A DNA stretch of 64,000 bases, taken from CAYVUV01 sp964455095 (GTDB lineage Bacteria; Desulfobacterota; Binatia; HRBIN30; CADEER01). Each line of letters begins with the position of its first letter. Position 1 is the stretch's first letter. Under the pieces are notes generated by a model. That model saw nothing but the letters and a program-made list of their open reading frames with translations. It made no database searches and was not told the DNA's origin. Positions 43,579-52,294 of the stretch are shown here, piece by piece. The stretch lies in assembly GCA_964455095.1 (NCBI GenBank), contig CAYVUV010000069.1:62001-126000 (forward strand), given 5' to 3'. The position numbers and the translations under genes are program-made.

Positions 43579-45267
43579 TCAGGGGGACCAGCGATAGATC
43601 TCGATCCGTGGGCCGAAGGCACTGGCGGAGCGCAGCTCCAGCGCCAGGTGCCGGGTGTGCTCGTAGTCGATGGGTTCGCTTCCGCCGCCGTCGAAAAGCG
43701 CGGCCAACTCTCCACGGCGCCGACATGCGTCGCGCAGCGCCTGGTGCTCGGGGACGCGGCGCCAACGCGGCGAATCCGCAATCACGACCCACCGCGCCGC
43801 TTCCGCATCGAGAAAACGCTCGGCGTCGCTGGAGCTGAGATCACGGCGTGCGGGCAGCCACGAGACGTCCATCGTCGGTTCTCCCGGCAAGGGATGGACG
43901 CGGGCCTGATAGTCGGTCCAACATTGCGAAAGAGCACCGGAAGGGTCTGCAGCCTCGCGTTGGCCGAGAACGGGGAGGACGAGACCCCTGTCGGCAACGA
44001 TGCGCGCGCCCGCGCTTCGTTCTTGATTCCGGAGCCAGGCGGCCGCGCTCTCCACGGTGTCGGTCGCGTACGTGACCTGAAAGAAGCGTACGGCCACGAT
44101 CGACGGCAAGAGGAGACCGGCCGCCGCGGCAAGCCATCGCAGTGGCGCAGCCCGCGGCGAGGCGCGCAACAGCGCGTCGATCGCGAAGGCTGCGGCGACC
44201 GCGAGACCGGGCAGAATCGGAAGCACGTAGCGATCCGCCGTCTGCTCATTGAGAACCAGAATCAGCCCGTAGGGCACGAGATAGGACGCCAGCACCGCCA
44301 ATCGAGGATTGCGCGTGAGGCTTCGGGGATGACGAAGTGCCGCCGCGGCACGGAACGCGAGCAGTGACATCCCGAGGAGACCCAGTACGAGCAGGACCGG
44401 ATCCTCTTCCCAAAGAATGCGTCCTGCGATGATCCATCCGCTTCCGCTCATCGCGCTGAGGGGTATGGCGTGCCCACCTGGTGCGAACTCGAGCCCGCCG
44501 CGGGTGATGCTGAAGCCGGGGTAGCAGGTGGCGATGGCGAGGGCGAATGGCACGCAGAGCGCTGCGGCGAGCGCGAGGCGTTTGCGCGTCTCCGGAGCAG
44601 CCAGCCAACTTGCGGCGGCGATCGCCGGGCTGAGCAGGATCCCCGACTGAAGGCTGCCGACCGCGAGAAACGTCGAGAGTGCCGCTCCCACTACACGCGG
44701 CGCAGACGGTCTCTCCACCAGCCGAATGAGTCCGAGCAGCGCCAGCCACACCAAGGTCGCATGGGCGGCGTGCGGACGTGCCTGCTGCGAGTATCTCAGG
44801 TGGAGCAGGGACGTTGCCACCAAGATGGCGGCCATCAGTGCGGCGCGGTTGCCGATGAATCGCCGCCCGATCACGAAGGTGATCAGGGGCAGGAGAGCCG
44901 CCAGCGGTGCGATTGTGCGGCGCATCAGCACGTAGGGTCGTGCCGCCGCGCGGAGGTGCTCTGCCAGGGAAGCCGTGCGCGCGGGCCGCTCGAAGATCGC
45001 CAGCCCGGGCATGCGCAGGAGCAGCTGCGGCAGGAGGGTTGCGTAGAACTGTGAGCTCCGTTGAATCGTGACGGGGGCATCCCCGCGCGCGCGCGCCATG
45101 AGATACGTCACCATGTGGGTGTCCGGCTCCGGCGCATGCGGCAGATGCCGGTCGAGAATCGGGAGGCGCAGCGCGAGCGCCACCACCGTGACGCCGAGCG
45201 CCCCGAGCAGCACTGCGCGACGGCGCCGTCGATCGAGGAGCTGGTGGCACGAGATGATCGGATTCAC
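43579..45267 (-). CDS. GT-C type (ArnT/PMT-like) membrane glycosyltransferase, third of three
   Basis: Integral membrane protein of 562 residues with about 11 spans. The first outer loop has HAPEPDTHMVTYLMARARGD, with the acidic residues expected for a lipid-linked sugar transferase. Its 5' end overlaps the preceding gene by 4 bp (45264-45267), so the trio 48961-43579 is translationally coupled. The end of the protein is a soluble periplasmic region with an arginine-rich segment. The donor is probably polyprenyl-phosphate sugar; the acceptor is unknown. Confidence 0.75.
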   Translation of the reverse strand: MNPIISCHQLLDRRRRRAVLLGALGVTVVALALRLPILDRHLPHAPEPDTHMVTYLMARARGDAPVTIQRSSQFYATLLPQLLLRMPGLAIFERPARTASLAEHLRAAARPYVLMRRTIAPLAALLPLITFVIGRRFIGNRAALMAAILVATSLLHLRYSQQARPHAAHATLVWLALLGLIRLVERPSAPRVVGAALSTFLAVGSLQSGILLSPAIAAASWLAAPETRKRLALAAALCVPFALAIATCYPGFSITRGGLEFAPGGHAIPLSAMSGSGWIIAGRILWEEDPVLLVLGLLGMSLLAFRAAAALRHPRSLTRNPRLAVLASYLVPYGLILVLNEQTADRYVLPILPGLAVAAAFAIDALLRASPRAAPLRWLAAAAGLLLPSIVAVRFFQVTYATDTVESAAAWLRNQERSAGARIVADRGLVLPVLGQREAADPSGALSQCWTDYQARVHPLPGEPTMDVSWLPARRDLSSSDAERFLDAEAARWVVIADSPRWRRVPEHQALRDACRRRGELAALFDGGGSEPIDYEHTRHLALELRSASAFGPRIEIYRWSP

Positions 45268-46904
45268 GTGCCCGCCATGCGGTAGATCTCGATCACGGGT
45301 CCAACGCGGCGCGCCTGAAGGATGCGCGTGCTCGCGTGGTCCCGATCGGGGACCTCATCGTCTTGGAAGCTGATGGGCTGTTCGCTGCGCATCGGATCGC
45401 CGTCCGGCGAGAGGCGCACGGCCAGGCTCGCCATCTGTGCCAGCGTGTCGCGCAACATGCCCAACGCGGGATTGCGGCGACCGGCGGCGAACACCTCGAT
45501 GGCAACGTAGTCCGCGCGCAGCGACGCCAAGTACCCGCGCGGCGCCCGCGCGATCTGCGGCAAGTCACTCGCGGGGATCGCGAAGACAACACAGGGCGCT
45601 TCGGGGAGCGGGAGCCTAAAGGACGGCCCGAGCGCGACTCGGTTCGTTCCGGGTGTTGCATGCCGGCGCAGCCAGACGCCGGCGAGCTCGATTGTGCTTG
45701 GGGCGGCGCGGGCGTGCGTGAGCCGTTCCGCGGCCAGGGCTGGAAAGCCGAGCCACAGGGCGATCAGCAGACCGGCTGCTACGCGGCCTGCGGATCCGAG
45801 GTGCCGCGACAGCTGACGCACAGTGAAGAGGAGCCCGTAAGCGCTCAGGCAAGCCAGGAACGGCAAGAGCGGTAGGAGAAACCGCTGATAGCTGCGCTGG
45901 TAGAGCGCGATGACGGTGAAGTAGGGAATGGCATAGGCGAGCACGACCAGCTGATCGGCCCGATTCGCCCGCACCGTCGGATGCCTGGCTGTACGCTGAA
46001 CGACCCATGCGCCGATCCCCAGCATACTGCCGAGAAAGAGCGCTGGATCGTACGACCACAGGTCCCACCACACCTTCGGCAACCCGCTGCCGTTGAAGAG
46101 GTTGAGGAAGATCTTGTGCCCACCCAGGTTCAACAGCTTTCCCGCAAGCGCAACCGGGACTTTCTCGACTCCGTCGGTTGCGAAGAAGAACGGGTAGAAC
46201 ACGCGGATGCAAAGAGCAGTGATCGCCAGCGACACCAGCAATCTCGCCTGGGCGTGCCAGGGTCGCGGGCGGTCGACGGAGAAGTGTGCGGCGAGCAGTG
46301 GGAGCAGGACCGCAATCCCGCTCTGCAACCCGCCAGTCGCGACGCCGCAGGCCATCCCGGCCAGGATGTAGGCGCCGAGGGACCCGCGCCGCCGCAGCGC
46401 CACGCAGGAAACGACCGCCAGGGCCGGCAACGCCATGCTCCCCGCATGTGGGCGGGCTTCCTGCGCGAACCAAAGGGCGAGCAGGCTCGTGACCATTGCG
46501 CTCGCGGCCAGAAGCGACCACGCGGGGGGCAAATAGATGCGCGCCAGCAACCAGGTCGCCGGCACGGCGAGTAGCGACAGCAGCGCGACGACCCATCGAA
46601 CGCGCACGTACGCGGCGGCGGTTTGCTCCGGGTATCGATCCAGATCCGGGAGCCGTACGCTGTCGCGGTCACCGACGGTGAACAGCGTCACGGCGCGAGA
46701 GATCAGATGCGGGTAGCGGGCGTACTGAGGCGCCTGCTCGGGATGCACCTGCGCCCCTTCGAAGAGCGCCACCTGCATCACGAGGTCGGCGTCGGGCTCG
46801 CCTTGAAACGGGAGAAGAAAATCCAGCCCGCGCAGGCGCAGCGCGAGCGCCAGGAAGATCAACGCGAGTAAGGCCAGGCAGGTCGTGAAGGCGCGAAGTT
46901 GCAT
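45264..46904 (-). CDS. GT-C type (ArnT/PMT-like) membrane glycosyltransferase, second of three
   Basis: Integral membrane protein of 546 residues with about 11 spans. The first outer loop contains FQGEPDADLVMQVALFEGAQ, the acidic position of GT-C enzymes. The start MQLRAFTTCLALLALIFLAL at 46904 gives a clean first span. It is 2 bp after the first gene of the trio and overlaps the third by 4 bp. Its sequence is related in layout to the third gene (loop EPDxxMV in both), suggesting tandem duplication. Exact role unknown. Confidence 0.75.
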   Translation of the reverse strand: MQLRAFTTCLALLALIFLALALRLRGLDFLLPFQGEPDADLVMQVALFEGAQVHPEQAPQYARYPHLISRAVTLFTVGDRDSVRLPDLDRYPEQTAAAYVRVRWVVALLSLLAVPATWLLARIYLPPAWSLLAASAMVTSLLALWFAQEARPHAGSMALPALAVVSCVALRRRGSLGAYILAGMACGVATGGLQSGIAVLLPLLAAHFSVDRPRPWHAQARLLVSLAITALCIRVFYPFFFATDGVEKVPVALAGKLLNLGGHKIFLNLFNGSGLPKVWWDLWSYDPALFLGSMLGIGAWVVQRTARHPTVRANRADQLVVLAYAIPYFTVIALYQRSYQRFLLPLLPFLACLSAYGLLFTVRQLSRHLGSAGRVAAGLLIALWLGFPALAAERLTHARAAPSTIELAGVWLRRHATPGTNRVALGPSFRLPLPEAPCVVFAIPASDLPQIARAPRGYLASLRADYVAIEVFAAGRRNPALGMLRDTLAQMASLAVRLSPDGDPMRSEQPISFQDDEVPDRDHASTRILQARRVGPVIEIYRMAGT

Positions 46905-46906
46905 GG

Positions 46907-48961
46907 TCAGCGCGTGGCGGCCGAAATCGCGCGTACGCGCCCAGCGAACCCTTCCGCCAGTACCGCGCGCGCCGACTCCGGGGTGATGCGCAGGGCCGCG
47001 GGCGGCATGCCGGGTTGGTCCGCGCCATCCGCCAAGCCCGCGCCGAGCCCGGAGAAGAACGGCTCGATCAGATCTTCGCGCAGCGCCGTGGCCGTCTCGG
47101 CGACCTGTTCTTCCTCGCGATGGATGCCGCGGCGCAGGATGCGCCCGCACAGCAGGCCGAGGCCGCGCGCGAAGCTCGGCTGCAGCGCGGGCGTCAACTC
47201 GGCGAGTGCCCGGCGATCCGTCGCCAGGTGATACGGCAGGTCAGCTGAGAGAACCACGCCGAATTCCGTCGCCAGGCCTTCGACGACCAGGTCGAACCCC
47301 TCTTCACCCGGCGTTCTCGAGGTGTCGAACCATTGGCGAGCGTGCCGTTGCATCCGCGGCTGGCGCAGGAACATGCCGAAGCCGCGCGCGAGATCGTCGT
47401 GACGCTCGCGCGGATAGGGCGCGAGCAGCGCCGCAAGATCCATCGGCCCGGCGCCCGCCGCAAGCGATTGGATGTATGCTCCGTAGTAGCCCAGCCCCTC
47501 GTAGACGCGCCCGCGCAACACGGGCGGCAGCTCCTCGACCCCGCGCACCACCTCGGTATTCGGCGCCTCGCCCGTCTGCGTGACCAGGGCGCGTGCCAAT
47601 TGACGGAAGTTGGAGCCATCGTAGCGCGCGCCGAGATTGCGCTCGCGCGCACCGCTATCGATGAGGGCGAGATTGAAGACGCCCGTTGTCAGCGCCAGTC
47701 CCGCGAGGGTCAGCCCCGCGGCGCGCGCGGCGAGGGCGTCGGCGTTGAGCAGCCGCCCCGCCGCGATCGCCACCAACAGGATCGCGAAGGTGAAATGCGG
47801 CAGGAAGTAACGATAGTTGCCGCACTCCATCGGAGCGCCGTAACCGCCGATGGCGAGATTGCTCGCGCCGAAGGCGATCGCCGTCAGCGGTAGGTAGAGA
47901 ACGAGGGGCACGAGGATCGCCCGGCGGACAGCGCCTGGTTCGGCACCGCCGATGCTGGCGGCAGTGGCGGCGTCACGACCGGCTATACCGCACGCGAGGT
48001 CGAGCATTCCGCGCAGTGCCTCTGGAAGCGAGCACAGGTAAGCGAAGACGAAGCAGCCGAGGAAAAGTACCCCGGCGATGCGGCCGGAAACCCCCGGGAC
48101 GCTCGGATAGGTGGCCGCCGCGGGCAGATGCTCGACGAGGAAGGCGTGCAGGCGGTCGGCGAACAGTTGGGGGTCGAAGCCGCGCACGCTGCCGGAGAAC
48201 TTCGCGTCGAGGAAGCCGAGCCCGCGGCCGCGGGCCTGCAGGTTGAGCGCCACGAGCGGCGCGATCCCGGCGGCGAATCCTGGAACGAGAAACGCGAGAT
48301 CGCGACCCGTCCTGCGCCATCCGCGCAGACCGAGGTGCACCAGGCAGAGGAGGGCGATCGGTGTGATCGCGCCGAGGAAGACGAAGATCGCGAAGCCCGC
48401 CGCGAAGCCGGTGATCGCGAGCCAGCGCTCAGGGCGCGGACTGGTGTGAGCGCGGTAGAACGCGAAGAACGTGAAGAGCGTGAAGAAGATGTTCTCGAAG
48501 TGGTTGCCCGAAGCGAGCAGCGAGTATTTGGTCAGCGTCGTCGGGCCGAGCGCGAACAACAACGCGCCAAGCGTTGCGGTGGTTTCGCCGAAGTGCCGGC
48601 GCAGAAAAAAGAACAGGGTCGCGAGCGCTGCGAGCCCGAGCCCCGCCGGCACGAGCTTCAGCGCCAGATAGGTCGGCCCGAAAGCGAGATAGAACGGGAC
48701 CGCGAGGGCGCCAGTGACGAGCTGGCCGCCGGCATTGTCGTAGTAGCGCGCCAGCGGCACGCCGCCGGGTTCGAGTATCGTGCGCGCGAGCGTACCCATG
48801 GGATAGAGCTCGTACTGCGGCATCGCGACCTGATCGAATGCGGTCCACAGGATGGCCGCGCGCAGGATCACGTACGCGAGCAGGGCGACGACGAGTCCGA
48901 GCGGCACTTCGGCGAACGTCCGCGCTCCCCGGCTGGGTGTGGTCACGGCGTCCTGTTGCAC
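46907..48961 (-). CDS. Large membrane protein, possible GT-C type glycosyltransferase, first of three
   Basis: Integral membrane protein of 684 residues starting from a GTG at 48961. About 10-11 hydrophobic spans in the first 430 residues are followed by a soluble domain of about 240 residues (residues 440-684) with GVEELPPVLRGRVYEGLGYY. In the membrane region LARYYDNAGGQLVTGALAVP occupies the usual place of a GT-C loop but lacks an obvious DxD or ExD. It leads the minus-strand trio, so all three probably work on the same surface glycan. Confidence 0.68.
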   Translation of the reverse strand: MQQDAVTTPSRGARTFAEVPLGLVVALLAYVILRAAILWTAFDQVAMPQYELYPMGTLARTILEPGGVPLARYYDNAGGQLVTGALAVPFYLAFGPTYLALKLVPAGLGLAALATLFFFLRRHFGETTATLGALLFALGPTTLTKYSLLASGNHFENIFFTLFTFFAFYRAHTSPRPERWLAITGFAAGFAIFVFLGAITPIALLCLVHLGLRGWRRTGRDLAFLVPGFAAGIAPLVALNLQARGRGLGFLDAKFSGSVRGFDPQLFADRLHAFLVEHLPAAATYPSVPGVSGRIAGVLFLGCFVFAYLCSLPEALRGMLDLACGIAGRDAATAASIGGAEPGAVRRAILVPLVLYLPLTAIAFGASNLAIGGYGAPMECGNYRYFLPHFTFAILLVAIAAGRLLNADALAARAAGLTLAGLALTTGVFNLALIDSGARERNLGARYDGSNFRQLARALVTQTGEAPNTEVVRGVEELPPVLRGRVYEGLGYYGAYIQSLAAGAGPMDLAALLAPYPRERHDDLARGFGMFLRQPRMQRHARQWFDTSRTPGEEGFDLVVEGLATEFGVVLSADLPYHLATDRRALAELTPALQPSFARGLGLLCGRILRRGIHREEEQVAETATALREDLIEPFFSGLGAGLADGADQPGMPPAALRITPESARAVLAEGFAGRVRAISAATR

Positions 48962-49044
48962 ACTACCCGGCTATCACGGGACGGCGAGCGCGACGAAGCG
49001 CTTCTTCAGAGAATGCCCGCCGCGGCCGCGGCGCCTTCGCCGCG

Positions 49045-49881
49045 TCAGCGGAGCGCGCTGGCGCGCATGGATCGGCGACTCAGCCAGAGGAGGACGGCCG
49101 TCAGGGCCACGAGACCGAACGGTGTCAGCGCCGGAGCCGGAGCCAGATTCGGAGGCGGAACAGCGGCAATCGCGAAGGGCGCCTGCGAGCCGACGAACAG
49201 GTCGCAGGTCAATTGCGCGCCCGCGGCCGGAATGAAGACGTCCTGATAGAGGATGTGCAAACCGGCACCAAGCTGATCGGTCATTGCCGCGAAGGCGCCG
49301 TCCGTCGGCACCGGAACGGGAAACGCATTCAGTGGCGAGGTAGCCCCCGTCTGCACGAAGAAGTCGCCAGGTGAGCCAAGGGTCACGTTGTAGACCGTCC
49401 ATCCCGTGAACGAGTTGGTGCCGGCACCGCCGTTGCTCTCGAAGCTTCCGTTGACCAGCACGTCGCCGATCCCGGCGACGTTCAACGAGCACTTGTCGAC
49501 GCCGAAGTTGAAGAAGAATTGGTTGTCGACCTCGGCGAAACGCAGGCGCACGGTGCGATTGCCGGGCACGAAGACCGAGATCGTCGCGTACCCGGTAGCG
49601 GGATTGTCCGAATCGCCCGGATCCCCTGGCATGGTGATGAAGGCGTTCTGCAACACGCCGCTGGTCGTGGAATCGACCGGCGCGAGCGGATCCATGATGT
49701 CGACGCGGGCGTGCTGATTCGGCTCAATCGCCGGATCGAGATTGCTGCCGTCGGTAGCCGCTGCGGCCTCCGCGCTCTGTGGCATCGGCGCATAGCTCGC
49801 TGCCAGCGCTGGAAAACCCGCCACCACCACCGCGATCGCCGCGCCCGCCAAGCAGCTCAACATCCGCTGCAGTTCCATCAT
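49045..49881 (-). CDS. Secreted protein with IPTL-type C-terminal sorting signal
   Basis: Product of 278 residues. Signal peptide MMELQRMLSCLAGAAIAVVV ending at ALAAS. The middle (residues 85-230) is a beta-rich region containing TVRLRFAEVDNQFFFNFGVD and LVNGSFESNGGAGTNSFTGW, typical of DUF642-like carbohydrate-binding folds. The C-terminus PALTPFGLVALTAVLLWLSR followed by arginines resembles IPTL/PEP-CTERM sorting signals handled by exosortase-type systems. No exosortase is in the window. Probably exported to the surface. Confidence 0.8.
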   Translation of the reverse strand: MMELQRMLSCLAGAAIAVVVAGFPALAASYAPMPQSAEAAAATDGSNLDPAIEPNQHARVDIMDPLAPVDSTTSGVLQNAFITMPGDPGDSDNPATGYATISVFVPGNRTVRLRFAEVDNQFFFNFGVDKCSLNVAGIGDVLVNGSFESNGGAGTNSFTGWTVYNVTLGSPGDFFVQTGATSPLNAFPVPVPTDGAFAAMTDQLGAGLHILYQDVFIPAAGAQLTCDLFVGSQAPFAIAAVPPPNLAPAPALTPFGLVALTAVLLWLSRRSMRASALR

Positions 49882-50321
49882 ACCCTCCCTGCTCCCAGGC
49901 TCAGTCTACGGCGAGACGTGTCGCAGCTGCCTCGCCGTGCAATTCGTCACGGACAGTGTGTACGCTTATGCAAACCGGGGTTCCGTCGTCAAGCAATGAG
50001 ACGAAGGGCCGGGGCCCCCATCGCGAGGGAAGACGGGCTGAGCGCGCGCCGCGAGCTGACGCTCAGACCGTAGGGAGGGGCTGCGGCATGTACTCAGGAA
50101 GTCAGCCCTTCCAGTGCGGATTGTTGGATCGGAGCGGCGTCGACCACGGGCGGCGAGCGCGCTGGCCATTACCTGTTATGCGCTTAAGGGTGCTATAGAA
50201 GCTCTTAACGCTTCCAGCTTGCACGTGGGGCACGACGGCCCCCACCTTCCAGCGCGCATTCCTCCACTGGGATTCGAAGAGTCCCCCAGACCGCGCACAC
50301 CGCGCGGGAGGAAACACGCCG
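49882..50321. other. Intergenic stretch upstream of the BNR-repeat gene
   Basis: About 440 bp between divergent genes. No frame with protein-like character, no tRNA. A GGAGG at 50307-50315 serves the next gene. A TATAGA is present around 50195 but no matching -35 box at standard spacing is evident. Confidence 0.5.
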
Positions 50322-51743
50322 ATGGAAGTGCGCTCTCACATTCTCATCCCGTCCGTCGCTCGCGGGATCGCCGTCCTATGTGCCGCTGTGTTCGTCGCCG
50401 CCGCATGCCCGGCGCAGGCCGGCATCAACGTCTGGACCAGCCACGGTCCAGGAGTCGCGTTTGTCACCGCGCTCGCCAGGCGCAGCATAGAGGGTGGTCG
50501 GTCCGGTGGGATCGATGGCGAGGACGCGGACGTAGGTGTCGTTAGCCACGCCGATGTCGATCGCGGCCCCGGCGGGGTGTACAAGAGCACGGACGGCGGT
50601 ACCGGCTGGGGCGCGGTCAACATGGGCCTTCAATTCGGCAACACTTCCGTCAGCGCGCTCGCCATCGATGATCGCACCACGCCCCGCACGCTCTACGCCG
50701 CGACGGTGGGCAGCGCGGACGACCGCACGGACGGCGGCGTGTACAAGAGCACGGACGGCGGCGACACGTGGAATGCGGCCGACACCGGCTTGCCCGCCAA
50801 CACCGCCATTACCGCGCTCGCCATGGATCCCACCGCACCGAGCACGCTCTACTCCGCGACGAACGGCGGCGTGTACAAGAGCACGGACGGCGGTGACACG
50901 TGGAACGCGGCCAACGCCGGTTTGCCCGCCAAGACGTCTATCAACGCGCTCGCCATCGATCCCACCACGCCGCGCACGCTCTACGCCGCGACGAACTACC
51001 CCCGCGTGTACAAGAGCACGGACGGCGGCAGTACCTGGAACGCGGCCAGCACCGGCTTGCCCGACTACTCCTCCGTCCTGGTGCTCGCCATCGCCCCCAC
51101 GACACCGAGCACGCTTTACGCCGGGACGTACCCCGGCGTGTACAAGAGCACGGACGGCGCCAGCAGCTGGCAGGCGGCCAATGCCGGCATGTTCTACACT
51201 TCCGTACACGCGCTCGCCATCGATCCCACCACGCCCGGCACGCTCTACGCCGGGACGGAGAGTAACGGCCGCGGCTTGTACAAGAGCACGGACAGCGCCA
51301 GCAGCTGGCAGTTGGTCAATGCCGGCCTGAACGAACCCACCGTCCTCGCGCTCACCATCGACCCCACCAAACCGAGCACGATCTACGCCGGAACGAGGTC
51401 CTCCGGCGTGTACAAGAGCACGGACGGCGCCAGCAGTTGGCAGGCATTCAACGCTGGCTTGAGCAACACTGTCAACGCGCTCGCCATCGATCCCACCATA
51501 CCTAGCATGCTCTACGCCGGGAGCGATGGCGGCGGTGTGTTTGCCATCGACCAGGTCAGCTTCTGCGTCGGTGACTGCAGCGGCACGGCCACCGTGGCCA
51601 TCAACGACCTCGTCGCGCTGGTGAGCATCGCGCTCGGCGATGAAGTTTCGGCGTGCCCGAATGGCCTCCCGGCCGACAGTGACGTCGACGTCGCGGTGCT
51701 CATTGAGGCCGTGAACAACGCACTGCACGGGTGCGGTGGCTGA
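50322..51743 (+). CDS. Secreted BNR/YCF48-like repeat protein with dockerin-like C-terminus
   Basis: Product of 473 residues with an N-terminal signal region (VARGIAVLCAAVFVAAACPA). Most of the protein is eight or so repeats of the pattern GVYKSTDGG..W.....GL......ALAIDPTTP.TLYA.T, a seven-bladed-propeller-like BNR/sortilin type. The end SFCVGDCSGTATVAINDLVA and SDVDVAVLIEAVNNALHGCG resembles type I dockerin-like EF-hand pairs (D/N-rich loops, LVxLVNIAL/AVNNAL), suggesting calcium binding or anchoring. The first blade is disturbed: the expected ALAIDPTGPTTLYAA reads from the other strand within 50472-50522. Confidence 0.88.
   Translation: MEVRSHILIPSVARGIAVLCAAVFVAAACPAQAGINVWTSHGPGVAFVTALARRSIEGGRSGGIDGEDADVGVVSHADVDRGPGGVYKSTDGGTGWGAVNMGLQFGNTSVSALAIDDRTTPRTLYAATVGSADDRTDGGVYKSTDGGDTWNAADTGLPANTAITALAMDPTAPSTLYSATNGGVYKSTDGGDTWNAANAGLPAKTSINALAIDPTTPRTLYAATNYPRVYKSTDGGSTWNAASTGLPDYSSVLVLAIAPTTPSTLYAGTYPGVYKSTDGASSWQAANAGMFYTSVHALAIDPTTPGTLYAGTESNGRGLYKSTDSASSWQLVNAGLNEPTVLALTIDPTKPSTIYAGTRSSGVYKSTDGASSWQAFNAGLSNTVNALAIDPTIPSMLYAGSDGGGVFAIDQVSFCVGDCSGTATVAINDLVALVSIALGDEVSACPNGLPADSDVDVAVLIEAVNNALHGCGG
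50472..50522. other. Micro-inverted segment inside the BNR-repeat gene
   Basis: CTCGCCA (50472-50478) and TGGCGAG (50516-50522) are inverted copies. Flipping the 37 bp between them converts the unrecognisable ARRSIEGGRSGGIDGED into the canonical blade ALAIDPTGPTTLYAA without a frame change. On the minus strand the frame before flipping already spells this motif, and it extends to DTYVRVLAIDPT, so the inversion may be larger on one side. Confidence 0.65.
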
Positions 51744-51751
51744 TCCGGTCG

Positions 51752-52294
51752 CTAGGATTCAATCGCCGCGGCATTCGCAGTCAGCCCTGCCAACACCTGG
51801 TCGAGCACCTTGTCGGCGATGGTCACCATCTCTTCGTCGGTGCGGTCCTGGATCGGATGCTCGACGTACACGGCGGCGGGATCGGCGCCGAGCGCTTTCG
51901 CCTGGTGCGTCGCGGCGTCGGCGAACTCCACCGTCGCGACGAAAACCCCAGGGATGCCGCGCGTTTCCAGTTCAACGATGTCGTGCACACTGCACGACGT
52001 ACAGCTGCCTCAATCGGCGAGCGCCTCGACCACCGCGTCGCAGCGCGTCGCGATTTGCTGACGCAGCTCGAGCGGCGCCGGCTTGGTGAACGTCGGCTTG
52101 GAAAACCGTTCGACGCTGGCACCGGACGCGACGAGGCGTTCCTCCAGGCGATCGAGGAAGCGGTCGCCACGCGGCTTGGAGATGTCGAGCAGCGCGATGC
52201 GTTTGCCCGCCAATGTGTCCAGGCGCGCCAGCCGCCGACGCTGCACCGGGCTGCGCTCTCCCGTGGGGTCGAGTAGGACTCGCTGATGGCTCAT
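51752..52294 (-). CDS. UGSC-family selenoprotein, TGA read as selenocysteine
   Basis: Product of 180 residues if the in-frame TGA at 52010-52012 is read as selenocysteine (Sec95). The local sequence is ALADUGSCTSCSVHD, the UGSC family motif, and resembles the UxxCxxC region of selenoprotein B (GrdB) of glycine/betaine reductases. Both sides of the TGA are one conserved protein: before it are MSHQRVLLDP and DRLEERLVASGASVERFSKP; after it DIVELETRGIPGVFVATVEF. A SECIS-like hairpin lies 11 nt after the TGA. The start codon overlaps the stop of the thioredoxin-fused gene (ATGA), so the two are coupled. Read conventionally it would appear as two broken pieces. Role unknown; likely redox. Confidence 0.85.
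51980..51998 (-). promoter_or_regulatory. Bacterial SECIS-like hairpin after the in-frame TGA
   Basis: On the minus strand, 11 nt after the TGA, GTCGTGC pairs perfectly with GCACGAC around a 5-nt loop AGTGT (as RNA AGUGU). The distance of about 19 nt from UGA to the loop G and the GU in the loop fit the known bacterial SECIS pattern. Confidence 0.7.

Noticed and set aside
50376..51728. Long minus-strand frame opposite the BNR-repeat gene
   Set aside because: Mostly a shadow of the repeats. Only the segment near 50472-50522 is meaningful, and that is explained by the local inversion.
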